Of a stretch of DNA of 64,000 bases, positions 1 through 10,155 are shown one piece after another (the first letter of the stretch is position 1; each line of letters starts with the position of its first letter). The notes under the pieces are model-generated. The model was given only the letters and a program-made list of their open reading frames with translations, searched no databases and was not told the DNA's origin. The stretch is taken from positions 8,562,001 to 8,626,000 of the forward strand of contig NC_062254.1 of assembly GCF_905475465.1 (NCBI RefSeq), in the 5' to 3' direction. This DNA comes from Pieris napi (lineage: Eukaryota; Arthropoda; Insecta; Lepidoptera; Pieridae). The position numbers and the translations under genes were made by a program.

Positions 1-747
1 TGGTCGTGCGTTCACAAATAGCATGTCAATGCATTTTTTCATGCACGTATAGTTCAAAAACTTAATAGGTACCATATTTTCGGCGACTTTGTTTTTCTAC
101 CATTTTCTAGTATTGGACCGATTTTAAAAATTCTTTCACCATTTGAATGCTACATTATCACTGATTCATATGGGGTATTTTAATTGCAAGAAAAAAATAG
201 GAACCCTTTTAAAATCACAATAATGTTACCCAAGGTATAAAAATTGCCTATAAAATATCTTTCATCGCATGCGCTGCGAAAACTATTGATGATAGAAGAA
301 AAAAATGTTCTACAATATTAAAGAACTGTATCTAAAAACAAATGTTTTAATTTGTCCACCCGTACGAAGTTGGGAAGTGCCGCTAGTTTATTATATTAAA
401 GTGTTTTTATTCTCGTACTTAAACTAAAATCTACACAAATATATTATATATACATACAACAAGATATGTTGTATCACTCTTTTACAATTGATTCAATATG
501 ATGTGAATAAAAAAGTTATTCCCATGCCTCATAAGAAACAATATCATAATTCTTATATCGAATGACGTGGAAAAGAATAAAAAACCCATTCATTAAACGA
601 CTTATCTTCTTTAATAAATTCATAGTGTCCATTAATCTTGGCTATTATTTATTGATACGTTTCCTCTGCGTTTTTACAACTGTGATCGACGATTGACGAG
701 TACAGTCAAGTTAAAATGAAGGTAATGAATTACGCTTTTATTATGAT
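1..747. other. AT-rich intergenic, no gene recognised
   Basis: There is no convincing coding region. The one feature of note is an ATG-AAG followed directly by GTAATG near 717-725, which resembles the tiny first coding exon of secreted insect proteins. No matching second exon was found downstream, so no gene is called. Confidence 0.4.
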
Positions 748-1292
748 ACTAGCTGACCCAGATCACTTTGTTCCGCCTTACAGTCTAATAATATCGTGTT
801 AACTTTAGTTAAACTTAATTTAGGACTTCGTTAAGTTAATAACGTTAATACAACTCTTTTTGCAAATACAGAAATGTTTTATTGCTGGCAATTGCGACAG
901 AAGTGGTAGTTTTACACATTAGGCTTCTTCTCTCTAGCGCCAATATTGCGATACTGAATGTTGAAGTACTTGCTGATATACCTACAACATTTTTTGATGA
1001 GGTAACACATGTCTGGATCAAGATCAAAGCCTAGTTATGCATCACCTTACAATTTCAATGTAAAATGATGCGTAGTTTTGTCAACAGATGGCACCACATG
1101 CTGTATGCATTCGTAAAATTAGTTAATTTATTTATTGTTATTAGATAACTTTTCCGATATTATTCCGATTACTTATTCTGCTATTCGGAGCAGAAAAGAA
1201 TCCACCAAGAAAGAGATAACTAACATCGGTCCAGCCGATCTTAAGCTATATGTAGTGTAACTAACACGACTTTGTTTTATATATTTAAGATA
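748..1292 (+). repeat. Dispersed repeat, copy 1 (CTAGCTGACC family)
   Basis: This block begins CTAGCTGACC and ends in a TATAT-rich tail after a motif like ATCGGTCCAGCCG. It aligns over most of its length with 37805-38357, sharing for example GCAAATACAGAAATGTTTTA and TTTTGTCAACAGATGGCACC. The two copies are diverged, so they are old. Repeats with this kind of head and tail are widespread in arthropod genomes; I do not assign a class. Confidence 0.7.
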
Positions 1293-1981
1293 TTTTAGAC
1301 AAATGCAATGCAAACGTAGGTCATGGGATAGTTGCCCATATCTGTTTTACGTTATTTGCACTGCTGTATATTACAAAATATTATTTATTTATTGTTACAT
1401 ACATAGTTTATAAAAAAGCAATTAAAAACGCAACGTCACCAGACGTACCCAAGTAGGTACCTACTTATTAATATTACAATTTGTAAATCACTATTGAATT
1501 ATATACAACATATGTATATGTGACAACCATTATTCACTACATACAATTACCATTTCATAACTGAACTGTTCCTTACTCGTTTCGGGCCAGTCGCTTGCGC
1601 CAAAAAAAACCTTTTCTTAATATTTATGATCTATTTAAAGAAAACACTTTTGTAGGCAACTGTACAATCCTGGGAACGTTGGGAACGGAAGGACATACTG
1701 CGATTCCAGACATTGGCTCAATCATTTACCATTAATTAATTATTTAAAGACTATCACTAGGATCTCTGGCAGACAAGTTCTCTATGAAATAAACTATTTC
1801 ATTTCCCACTACACTTCGTACTACAATCATCAAGTTCATTGACATACTTTATTACTATTAATTAAGTATGGCTATATTTTTTTATCATAAACAATAATAT
1901 TCATAATAGACATTATCGTTATTTGAAACGCACGCATGACAACTCTGACTAATGCGCTAAGTCTAAATACAAGAGATGTTT
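1293..1981. other. AT-rich intergenic, nothing recognised
   Basis: No ORF of interest, no repeat arm and no RNA gene was recognised here. Confidence 0.4.
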
Positions 1982-2747
1982 GTAAAGGCCGATTTACATT
2001 ATCTTAGTGTTTAAAAAAAAAAAATTCAAAATTCAAAAATCATTTATTCACGTAGGTAACACAATGTACACTTGTGATTCGTCATTAAAGATATAAATAT
2101 TAATGCTTCTAATTTTACATTTACTGCCAGTTCTCAAATCAAGGGCGTAGAACGGAAGAGAAGAACTGGCAATAAACTCTCCGCCACTCTTTTTAATCGC
2201 CATGTTTTTTTTTTTTTTTTACACAACGTTTGTAAGGAGCTGCAACCATTACACCATGTTCCACATGACATTTTAAGTAATTAATAATAAGAACATAAAT
2301 AAAAACAAAGACTTGTCCCCTATCAGCAGGAGGCATGGTGAAATAGGAGCACGCACTTACATTCTCGTGGGAACAACACGCAAACACATAGTCGAAATAA
2401 TTAACATCACCGCATACACGAATTCAAGTACGACCAGTCACCACAAGCAGCACCCGTTCACGAGTATGACGCATGGCCAGCCATCGGCCCCCTCGCCATA
2501 TTTTAGGGAGAGAGACAACCCGACGCATGGACGCCGCCACAAGCAATGACATTTAAGCGAGCATGACGATCCTTGAAATGTGGACTTGGCTACATAAGAA
2601 AATAATAAGGAGAGTGCTTTAAGATAGTACTTTAGTTGAAACATGTAAACGCTACTTGCTTTAGTAAACGCTACGCTAAAGAACTTGCCTTTCAACTTGT
2701 ACTAAAATACTCTCCTAAACACTAAGATAATGTAAATCGGCCCTTAC
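1982..2747. mobile_element. MITE with 32-bp terminal inverted repeats, interrupted by a LINE tail
   Basis: The left end, 1982-2013 (GTAAAGGCCGATTTACATTA...), is repeated in inverted form at 2716-2747 with one mismatch. The interior starts normally but is broken by a poly(A)/poly(T)-flanked LINE 3' tail at about 2026-2420 (opposite orientation) that also occurs at 35900-36258 and 48630-48966. This is a nested insertion. No transposase is encoded. Confidence 0.75.
2026..2420 (-). mobile_element. LINE 3'-end fragment inserted in the MITE
   Basis: It contains the shared stretch TTTACTGCCAGTTCTCAAAT, then a motif coding for GAGTGGCGGAGAG on the reverse strand, and the TGTTCCACATGACA block. The same order is seen at 48630-48966 and, reversed, at 35900-36258. 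On the minus strand it ends in a GAATAAATGATTTT-type tail at 2026, as expected of a 3'-truncated non-LTR retrotransposon family. Confidence 0.65.
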
Positions 2748-2849
2748 TTGTAGTACGGCACTCATTAGAAGGGTAAAAGCACAGCGTATACATGTGGGAT
2801 CTCTCTGCATCTTCTCCCGCATTAACGATGAAGAGTGTTCAGAGGGGTT

Positions 2850-3065
2850 GTTCGGACTAATACCAGCAGCTGAGTTTCATAGGACGTCAAGGCCGAATAC
2901 AAATTACCATCCGTATCACCTTGAAGTCCGTCGTTCCACAACTGTGTGGTAGCTGCCCATTGAAGTATTTACGAACCAATTCGACTTGGGGTCCTTCAAG
3001 AAAAGAGCGTACCAATTCTTAAAAGACCAGCAGCGCGTTTGCGAGCCTTCTGGCTTCTAGAACTC
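2850..3065 (+). mobile_element. LINE reverse-transcriptase C-terminal remnant
   Basis: The plus strand reads, with breaks, as YHLEVRRSTTV followed by FTNQFDLGSFKKRAYQFLK. This resembles the end of Jockey/CR1-like LINE ORF2 proteins in insects. Related remnants lie at 33186-33401 (minus), 33640-33775, 50540-50760 and 27612-27770. It is too short and broken to be functional. Confidence 0.6.
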
Positions 3066-3169
3066 ACGTATTTTGAAAATGAAGAAGCTAGAACGATCCC
3101 GACACGTCATTGTAGATTAACGGAGTTTTAACTAGTAAAATAATATTTCTTACGTTATCTGTAATTTAA

Positions 3170-3410
3170 GATCTCATTTTGACTGCGAATACATGGGTCC
3201 CGGGTTCGATCCCCGGCTGAGACGAACATCGATGTGATGAGCATTTGTTGTTGTGCTTAGGTCTTGGGTGTTTAAATATGTATTTATAATTTATATGTCT
3301 ATCTATCTATAATATGTATATCCGTTGCCAGTACCCATAACACAAGCTTCACCAGCTTAGCATGGGACTCGGTCAATTGGTGTGAATTGCCTTTAAAAAA
3401 AAAAGATATA
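3170..3410 (+). mobile_element. tRNA-derived SINE, family 2 (5'-truncated)
   Basis: It starts near the B-box-like GGTTCGATCCCCGGCTGAGA and runs through CATCGATGTGATGAGCATTT to a body ending GGTCAATTGGTGTGAATTG and an A-rich tail. Copies occur at 43303-43520 and, inverted and with the tRNA-like head, at 57525-57752. Confidence 0.75.
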
Positions 3411-4656
3411 TTTTCTTCTGACTAATCCAGGGGTCTATTTGGCGCAATATTTATTGGGAGTTAGAATTCAAATAGTGGAGGTGTTTAGAAAATTATAAAT
3501 GATACAAAAGCAAAAATGTGTATAAGCCAAGCCCAGACATACCTCAAATATTTACGAGAGTCGTTCCTAACGCTTTACACCTAACAAAATGTTTAAATGT
3601 ATACATAGCCCGATGGCAACAAGCCCAAATTTGACTATCAAAATATTTAAGCTTATTTTAAATGTTTGTTGTGAAATGATAAACCTATTCTTAGGTAAAC
3701 TTAGGAGAAAGATGAGTTAGTCAACAAATATTTTAAGTGTGTTTACATTATTTTATAAAGGTCGTCTACTAAATGTGAATAAATATTAGGTCTTGTTTAT
3801 AGAGATTATTAAGTTGATACTGTCAGGGGTCAAACCTGACATTATTAGACATAACGTTTATTACTAACGAAACACACAAAATAATAATAATTAAAAAAGA
3901 AAAATAACAAAAAAATATGGAAAGAAAAAAAAAGGAATATGGTACATTTTAAGTGTGTGTGTTGTGGTTGTAACTGGGCCTAGCTCAGCTGGTAATTCTG
4001 CCAGAGACCACAACAGACAGTTTGCGCGTCAGTCGCGAATAAAATAATAATGTAATAATAATAATATGTAGTAGAAAAAGTAATAATAGTAATAATTAAC
4101 AGTGTAAGTAAAGAAGTCTTGTGTAAAAGTATATAGTAAGTAAATAAAAATAAGAATACGTAATTGTTAAGACATAGATAAATAAATATTTTTGGGTGGA
4201 ATAAAAACTAGATTTCGTGTGATTTTTTATTTAAGGTCATATTTTTTTAGCGTATTATATTGTATGGTTTCATCGCACTGATTTGTAGCCAAAGATGTGT
4301 CGCGTGATATTTTTGTTGCTTATCTACGTGCGTGTCTTTATTTTTTTATGGACGCACCCTTAAGACGAATCTGCCTGCTGCGAGTGACGTTATCTTTAAA
4401 TAAACGAAACATTTTACTTTGAAATGTAATTAGAAGCGCAGTGTATTATCAGCTACTATTGTTTAATTACGGCTTCGGGAGCCATCTTTACATAGCTACT
4501 TTGAGGTTGTGTACTAATTGGTTAGCTGATTTAAGAAAATTTCATGTTTTAATAAAAGTAAGTTATTATTATTCTCTATGTATATTTCATATTGAGACGC
4601 TTTTCCACAACGAAACAATTATTGTCTATAGAAAATCCATAGATAGCTCACTAAGT
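3411..4656. other. AT-rich intergenic
   Basis: It holds simple ATAATA-rich sequence around 4030-4200. A stretch at 3979-4010 (GGGCCTAGCTCAGCTGGTAA) looks like a tRNA A-box but has no cloverleaf. No gene was recognised. Confidence 0.4.
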
Positions 4657-5173
4657 GCATCCGTTTTCTTAATTTCAATTACGTTTAACGGAACGTTTTA
4701 TTTTAATTCTACCTAAATCTGTTGAATATAAAACAATATTTAAAAAACGAATCTAGATAATTTGTACATCTCCTGAGACACGCATGCATGAGCATATTAA
4801 GGTGTTAGTATTTTTACCTACATAAAAAAATATTGGAACAATATTCCATACAATGGACAATATTCTTTATGGATAGTATGATTACCTACATAATAATAAT
4901 AGATTGGAATTATACGTATATTATAATGGAAATGTTTGATCGAGGTAATCATTAAAATTGTAAATTATGTTTTGTATTAGTTGTTCTTATTTTTTTATAA
5001 TGTACCGGTTCCGACAGACGTTGTCCACGTCTTATATACAAATAAATCTAATAACGGAAATTGTAAATTGCTCTCGACTCCACTTGAACACAAAAAAATT
5101 ATCAAAATCTGTCCAACCGTTTTAATTACGAACACATATGCACAGAAGATTTATATATGGTCTAAGATCCCGC

Positions 5174-5711
5174 TATACAACGACCTTCACCGAGATGCTT
5201 ATTTAATGAAACTTATTTTATATTTAATTTAATATGTCAATAAATATAATCCATATGGGTTGCCTAGCAAATTTCAGTCCAGAGTATTTTAATTAATATT
5301 AAAAAAAAAAAATTTTTTAAACATTTCACCGGTATGATTATTAGATAAATTCTATACCAATCGAAAGTATGAAGCCCATAGAATATGCAAACGTTAGGTT
5401 GTTTTTAATCAATTAATTATATATGTGTATATTTTTTATGAGACACTAAAGTATATATACATCTTTAGTATAAAAGAAGGTTATAGTGATACATATATAA
5501 TACTACCCTGATTAAAAATATTGATTGAAAAAAGTTCAAAAAATAAAATGCAAATTATAAAAAAAAAATTTTTTTTATATTAATTAAACATACTCTGGAC
5601 TGAAAATTGCAAGGCAACCCATATGGATTATATTTATTGACATATTAAATTAAATAATTAAATATAAAATACGTTTCATTAAATAAGCATCTCGGTGAAG
5701 GTCGTTGTATA
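5174..5711. mobile_element. Foldback MITE with about 130-bp inverted repeats
   Basis: The left end TATACAACGACCTTCACCGA is matched by TCGGTGAAGGTCGTTGTATA at the right end. The arms extend about 130 bp, through the ATATGGGTTGCC block, around a spacer of about 260 bp. It is missing at the corresponding point of duplication unit B (near 7965), which shows that it inserted into unit A or was lost from B. TA is a likely target duplication. It has no coding capacity. Confidence 0.8.
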
Positions 5712-6553
5712 ACTATAATATACCTGCTGCTTAGATACATAAACTAGCGACTATACTGACTGCAGCGCCATCTGCCGTGCTAATTTGTGAATCTAAACCA
5801 TCCAAGGCGCCACCCAAACGCATCCAAATAAAAAACAATCCAATCGGTCCACTCGTTTAAGAGGTCAGTGACATACACACGTACGTAGAATTTTAGTTTT
5901 AAAAATAATACTTGCTATTTTTATGTTTTATTTCATAATTTTTTGTGTGATAAATAAAAAAAATCCTGATATACATCATTCTAATATATAAAGCAAAATA
6001 AAACTATAATTAATTTCCAATAATTTATTATCATTTGCGACTGGGTACAGAATAAATCTCACTTACATTATACTGACAGTTTCATGGATAACGACATCGA
6101 TTCTAAAAGCTCCACTCCATATACCTATAGCGACATTTCTAACCAAAAACTCCAAACAAAATCGCTATTATAAGCACTTATTGGGAGAACATTAAGGGTC
6201 CACACTCATAAATAGACAGTACATATCACATTATCACATAAATTACAATTACATAGCGAATTCATTGGGGCCATTTTTCCTTAGCTTACGACGCCGCTGT
6301 AAAAAATTGGACGAAAATAAATTCAACAAAGGAAATTGTGTTTTAATGAAATTTTTATAAAAATTAACTTGAAAAATGCGATTTATTGAGATTAAATAGC
6401 ACAATCGTTTTTCACATCCAAATTAAGGAACATTAGATGAACCAAATATTCAACAATCAACACCAACAAATCTAAAACATAATTGTGCTTTACGCGGTAT
6501 AAAAACGAACGCCCTAATAAATTAAATTAACTAAATAAATTAAGTTAGCGTCA

Positions 6554-7502
6554 TTATAACTCGGAATGTTCATTATCTAACTGCGGTATTTCCGTAGCCT
6601 CTTCCTCGACTTCTACTTTTTCCGGCTCCTTCGACTTTTCAGGTTCCTCGACCGGTTTTTCTTGACCCTCCGTTTTTTCCGATTCAGTTGGAGTCTCTGT
6701 TTTATTCTCCACCTTCTTAGGTTTCTTGGGGCGCCAAATCTTCAGTTTGTTGAGCAGATACTTAACTTCACGATCCAAGTTTGTTATTTTTTCCCTTATA
6801 CTTTCGACTGTCAGTTTTATATCTTCGTTCTTTTTGAGCGCGTTTTGTTCTGCGACGGATTTGTCCACCCAACTTTTGGTTTCTTCAATTTTCTTTTCCA
6901 AAAGCGATATTTCTACATCAGTAAACACATCTCTTTCAGGGCTAGCTTCTTTGGTGTAATTCTTGGCCGATTTAAGGAATTCCCTAGAATTGTTTAGAAC
7001 ACTTTTGATTGCGGCAATCGCATCGGGTCTCTCCCTATGTTCCCAATGTTTGTAGAACATCTGGTTTGTCTTTTCTTTGACTGCGTTCAATTTCTCTTCG
7101 AACTTAGCAGTCTCAGCCTCATACCCATCATCATAGAGCCAATCGGAAACTTCACTACAGAGTTTCTTGATTACCTCGATCTCTTCTGGAGTTCCACATT
7201 CTGCGTACTCCTCCATGTCTACTTTCATTTGTACGTCAACAACGAATGCCTCCAAGTTGTTAAGTGCTGTTTCTCTTTCGATTCGCTTTCTGTCGATTTC
7301 GTTGAGTTTGTTTATCTTGGTTTTTGATGTTTTGAATTGGTCTGGAGATAACGGTTGTAAGTTTAGTATCTGCTCGTTAGCATTGACGGGTTCTTTTAGA
7401 ACAACAATTTTTGGTTTCGGTTTGCTTTCTGGTTCCGTTGCGTTTTGTTTTTCAGTTGTGGTCTCATTAGCTTTGGCGGTATCATTCTTCCCGGCTTCTT
7501 GT
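6554..7502 (-). pseudogene. Truncated duplicate of HYOU1 last exon
   Basis: The minus strand carries an open frame matching the C-terminal ~310 residues of the intact gene at 9214-10584. It includes the acidic Pro/Glu-rich tail and the final NEHSEL, and the last 233 residues look identical. It also carries the 3' UTR copy (5930-6553). It lacks the promoter, start codon, Hsp70 ATPase domain and most of the substrate-binding domain. Upstream of the breakpoint the frame runs briefly into unrelated sequence and then a stop. It lies immediately downstream of the intact gene in the same orientation, so it could be transcribed only by read-through. Very low divergence implies a recent duplication or gene conversion. 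Confidence 0.85.
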
Positions 7503-7510
7503 TCCGTTTC

Positions 7511-10155
7511 CGTTTTCTTAGTTTCAATTACGTTTAACGGAACGTTTTATTTTTATTCTACCTAAATCTGTGGAAACGCATGCATGAGCATATTAAGATG
7601 TTAGTATTTTTACCTACATAATAAAATATTGGAACAATATTCCATACAATGGACAATATTCTTTATGGATAGTATGATTACCTACATAATAATAATAGAT
7701 TGGAATTATATTATAATGGAATATTATAATGGAAATGTTTGATCGAGGTAATCATTAAAATTGTAAATTATGTTTTGTATTAGCTTATTTTTTTATATTA
7801 TACCGGTTCCGATAGACGTTGTCCTGTACATGTCTTATATACAAATAAATCTAATAACGTAAAATTTAAATCATTCTCGACTCTAATTGAACACAAACAA
7901 AATCATCAAATTCTGTCTAGCCGTTTAGGAGTTTAATTACGAAAACATGCACAGATTTATATATACTAGCTGTTTATTTGCAGAATAGATAAATAACCTA
8001 TTACCGACTGCAGCGCCATCTACCGGGCTGATTGTGAATCTAAACCATCCAGGGCGCCACTTAAACGCATACAAAAAAATCATACATATCGGACCACCCG
8101 TTTAAGAGGTCAGTAACATACATACACAAAGAAGAATTATATGTAAAAAGATGTACAGTCGACTCTCGATAATTTGACACTCGTTAATTTGAATTTCTCG
8201 ATATTTCCGGTCCCTTGAAAAATACTCGATTAATTGAATAAAATCAATGATAATTGGTCCCTTCGGTAATTTGAAGTTGAAAAAGTATTATTTTGCTCGC
8301 CAACATGCGATAATTTGAAATCCAGTCTTCCCTACTCTCTATAATTTGAAGCGTTTATCATGCACAGACTTGTCAATTGTTTACATAAATGTTAATTGTT
8401 ATAATAATTGTTAATACATAATAAGAATATAGAAATAATAAGTAACAAATTTTGATCATTTTTCTTATTTCCTTCCGTCGCCCCTCTCTCTCGTGGTTAT
8501 TCAAACACTTATTTTGAACTCTCGATAATTTGAAACTCAAGGGGAGTTTCAAATTATCGAGAGTCGACTGTACCTAATTGCTATTTTTATCTTTTATTTC
8601 ATAATTGTGTGATAAATAAAAAAAATCCTGATATACATCATTCTAATATATAAAGCAAAATAAAACTATAATTAATTTCCAATAATTTATTATCATTTGC
8701 GACTGGGTACAGAATAAATCTCACTTACATTATACTGACAGTTTCATGGATAACGACATCGATTCTAATAACTCCACTCCATATACTTATAGCGACATTT
8801 CTAACCAAAAACTCCAAACAAAATCGCTATTATAAGCACTTATTGGGAGAACATTAAGGGTCCACACTCATAAATAGACAGTACATATCACATTATCACA
8901 TAAATTACAATTACATAGCGAATTCATTGGGGCCATTTTTCCTTAGCTTACGACGCCGCTGTAAAAAATTGGACGTAAATAAATTCAACAAAGGAAATTG
9001 TGTTTTAATGAAATTTTTATAAAAATTAACTTGAAAAATGCGGCATTGAGATTAAATAGCACATTCGTTTTTCACATCCAAATTAAGGAACATTAGATGA
9101 ACCAAATATTCAACAATCAACACCAACAAATCTAAAACATAATTGTGCTTTACGCGGTATAAAAACGAACGCCCTAATAAATTAAATTAACTAAATAAAT
9201 TAAGTTAGCGTCATTATAACTCGGAATGTTCATTATCTAACTGCGGTATTTCCGTAGCCTCTTCCTCGACTTCTACTTTTTCCGGCTCCTTCGACTTTTC
9301 AGGTTCCTCGACCGGTTTTTCTTGACCCTCCGTTTTTTCCGATTCAGTTGGAGTCTCTGTTTTATTCTCCACCTTCTTAGGTTTCTTGGGGCGCCAAATC
9401 TTCAGTTTGTTGAGCAGATACTTAACTTCACGATCCAAGTTTGTTATTTTTTCCCTTATACTTTCGACTGTCAGTTTTATATCTTCGTTCTTTTTGAGCG
9501 CGTTTTGTTCTGCAACGGATTTGTCCACCCAACTTTTAGTTTCTTCAATTTTCTTTTCCAAAAGCGATATCTCTACGTCAGTAAACACATCTCTTTCAGG
9601 GCTAGCTTCTTTGGTGTAATTCTTGGCCGATTTGAGGAATTCCCGAGAATTGTTTAGAACACTTTTGATTGCGGCAATCGCATCTGGTCTCTCCCTATGT
9701 TCCCAATGTTTGTAGAACATCTGGTTTGTCTTTTCTTTGACTGCGTTTAATTTCTCTTCGAACTTAGCAGTCTCAGCCTCATACCCATCATCATAGAGCC
9801 AATCGGAAACTTCACTACAGAGTTTCTTGATTACCTCGATCTCTTCTGGAGTTCCACATTCTGCATACTCCTCCATGTCTACTTTCATTTGTACGTCAAC
9901 AACGAATGCCTCCAAGTTGTTAAGTGCTGTTTCTCTTTCGATTCGCTTTCTATCGATTTCGTTGAGTTTGTTTATCTTGGATTTTGATGTTTTGAATTGG
10001 TCTGGAGATAACGGTTGTAAGTTTAGTATCTGCTCGTTAGCATTGACGGGTTCTTTTAGAACAACAATTTTTGGTTTCGGTTTGCTTTCTGGTTCCGTTG
10101 CGTTTTGTTTTTCAGTTGTGGTCTCGTTAGCTTTGGTGGTATCATTCTTCTCGGC
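7511..10155. repeat. Tandem segmental duplication, unit B (joined to intact HYOU1)
   Basis: This is the second unit of the head-to-tail duplication. It lacks the 538-bp foldback found in unit A but carries a 415-bp pogo-like MITE that unit A lacks. Its right part is the 3' UTR and C-terminal coding part of the intact HYOU1 gene. Confidence 0.88.
8156..8570. mobile_element. pogo/Tigger-like MITE, TA target duplication
   Basis: The ends are CAGTCGACTCTCGATAATTT and, inverted, AAATTATCGAGAGTCGACTG, each flanked by TA (8154-8155 and 8571-8572). The terminal sequence and TA target are those expected of pogo-group Tc1/mariner elements. The 415-bp interior is AT-rich with several internal GATAATTTGA-like repeats and no ORF. 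Unit A of the surrounding duplication shows the equivalent site without the element (near 5908). Confidence 0.88.

Larger units (their letters stand above)
4657..7510. repeat. Tandem segmental duplication, unit A (distal to HYOU1)
   Basis: The sequence from about 4657 (CCGTTTTCTTAATTTCAATT) onward is found again from about 7500, and the sequence at 5930-7495 is found again at 8585-10150. The layout is therefore two head-to-tail units: A (4657-7510) and B (7511 to about 10155, continuing into the intact HYOU1 gene). The junction lies at about 7500-7512, where the HYOU1 exon sequence stops matching and the left-end sequence of the unit begins. Identity is very high in the exon and 3' UTR and clearly lower in 4960-5910 versus 7790-8160. 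Confidence 0.9.

Noticed and set aside
717..725. ATG-AAG followed by a splice donor, like first exons of secreted insect proteins
   Set aside because: No second exon with coding features was found downstream and the context is too short to support a gene.
3979..4012. tRNA-like A-box (GGGCCTAGCTCAGCTGGTAA)
   Set aside because: No anticodon arm, T-arm or acceptor pairing could be built; likely repeat sequence.
4441..4716. 91-residue plus-strand open frame
   Set aside because: Its end corresponds to the left edge of the duplicated unit and is AT-rich non-coding sequence in the second copy as well.
6662..6997. Plus-strand frames over the duplicated HYOU1 exon
   Set aside because: They are antisense shadows; the same frames recur over the intact copy at 9322-9657.
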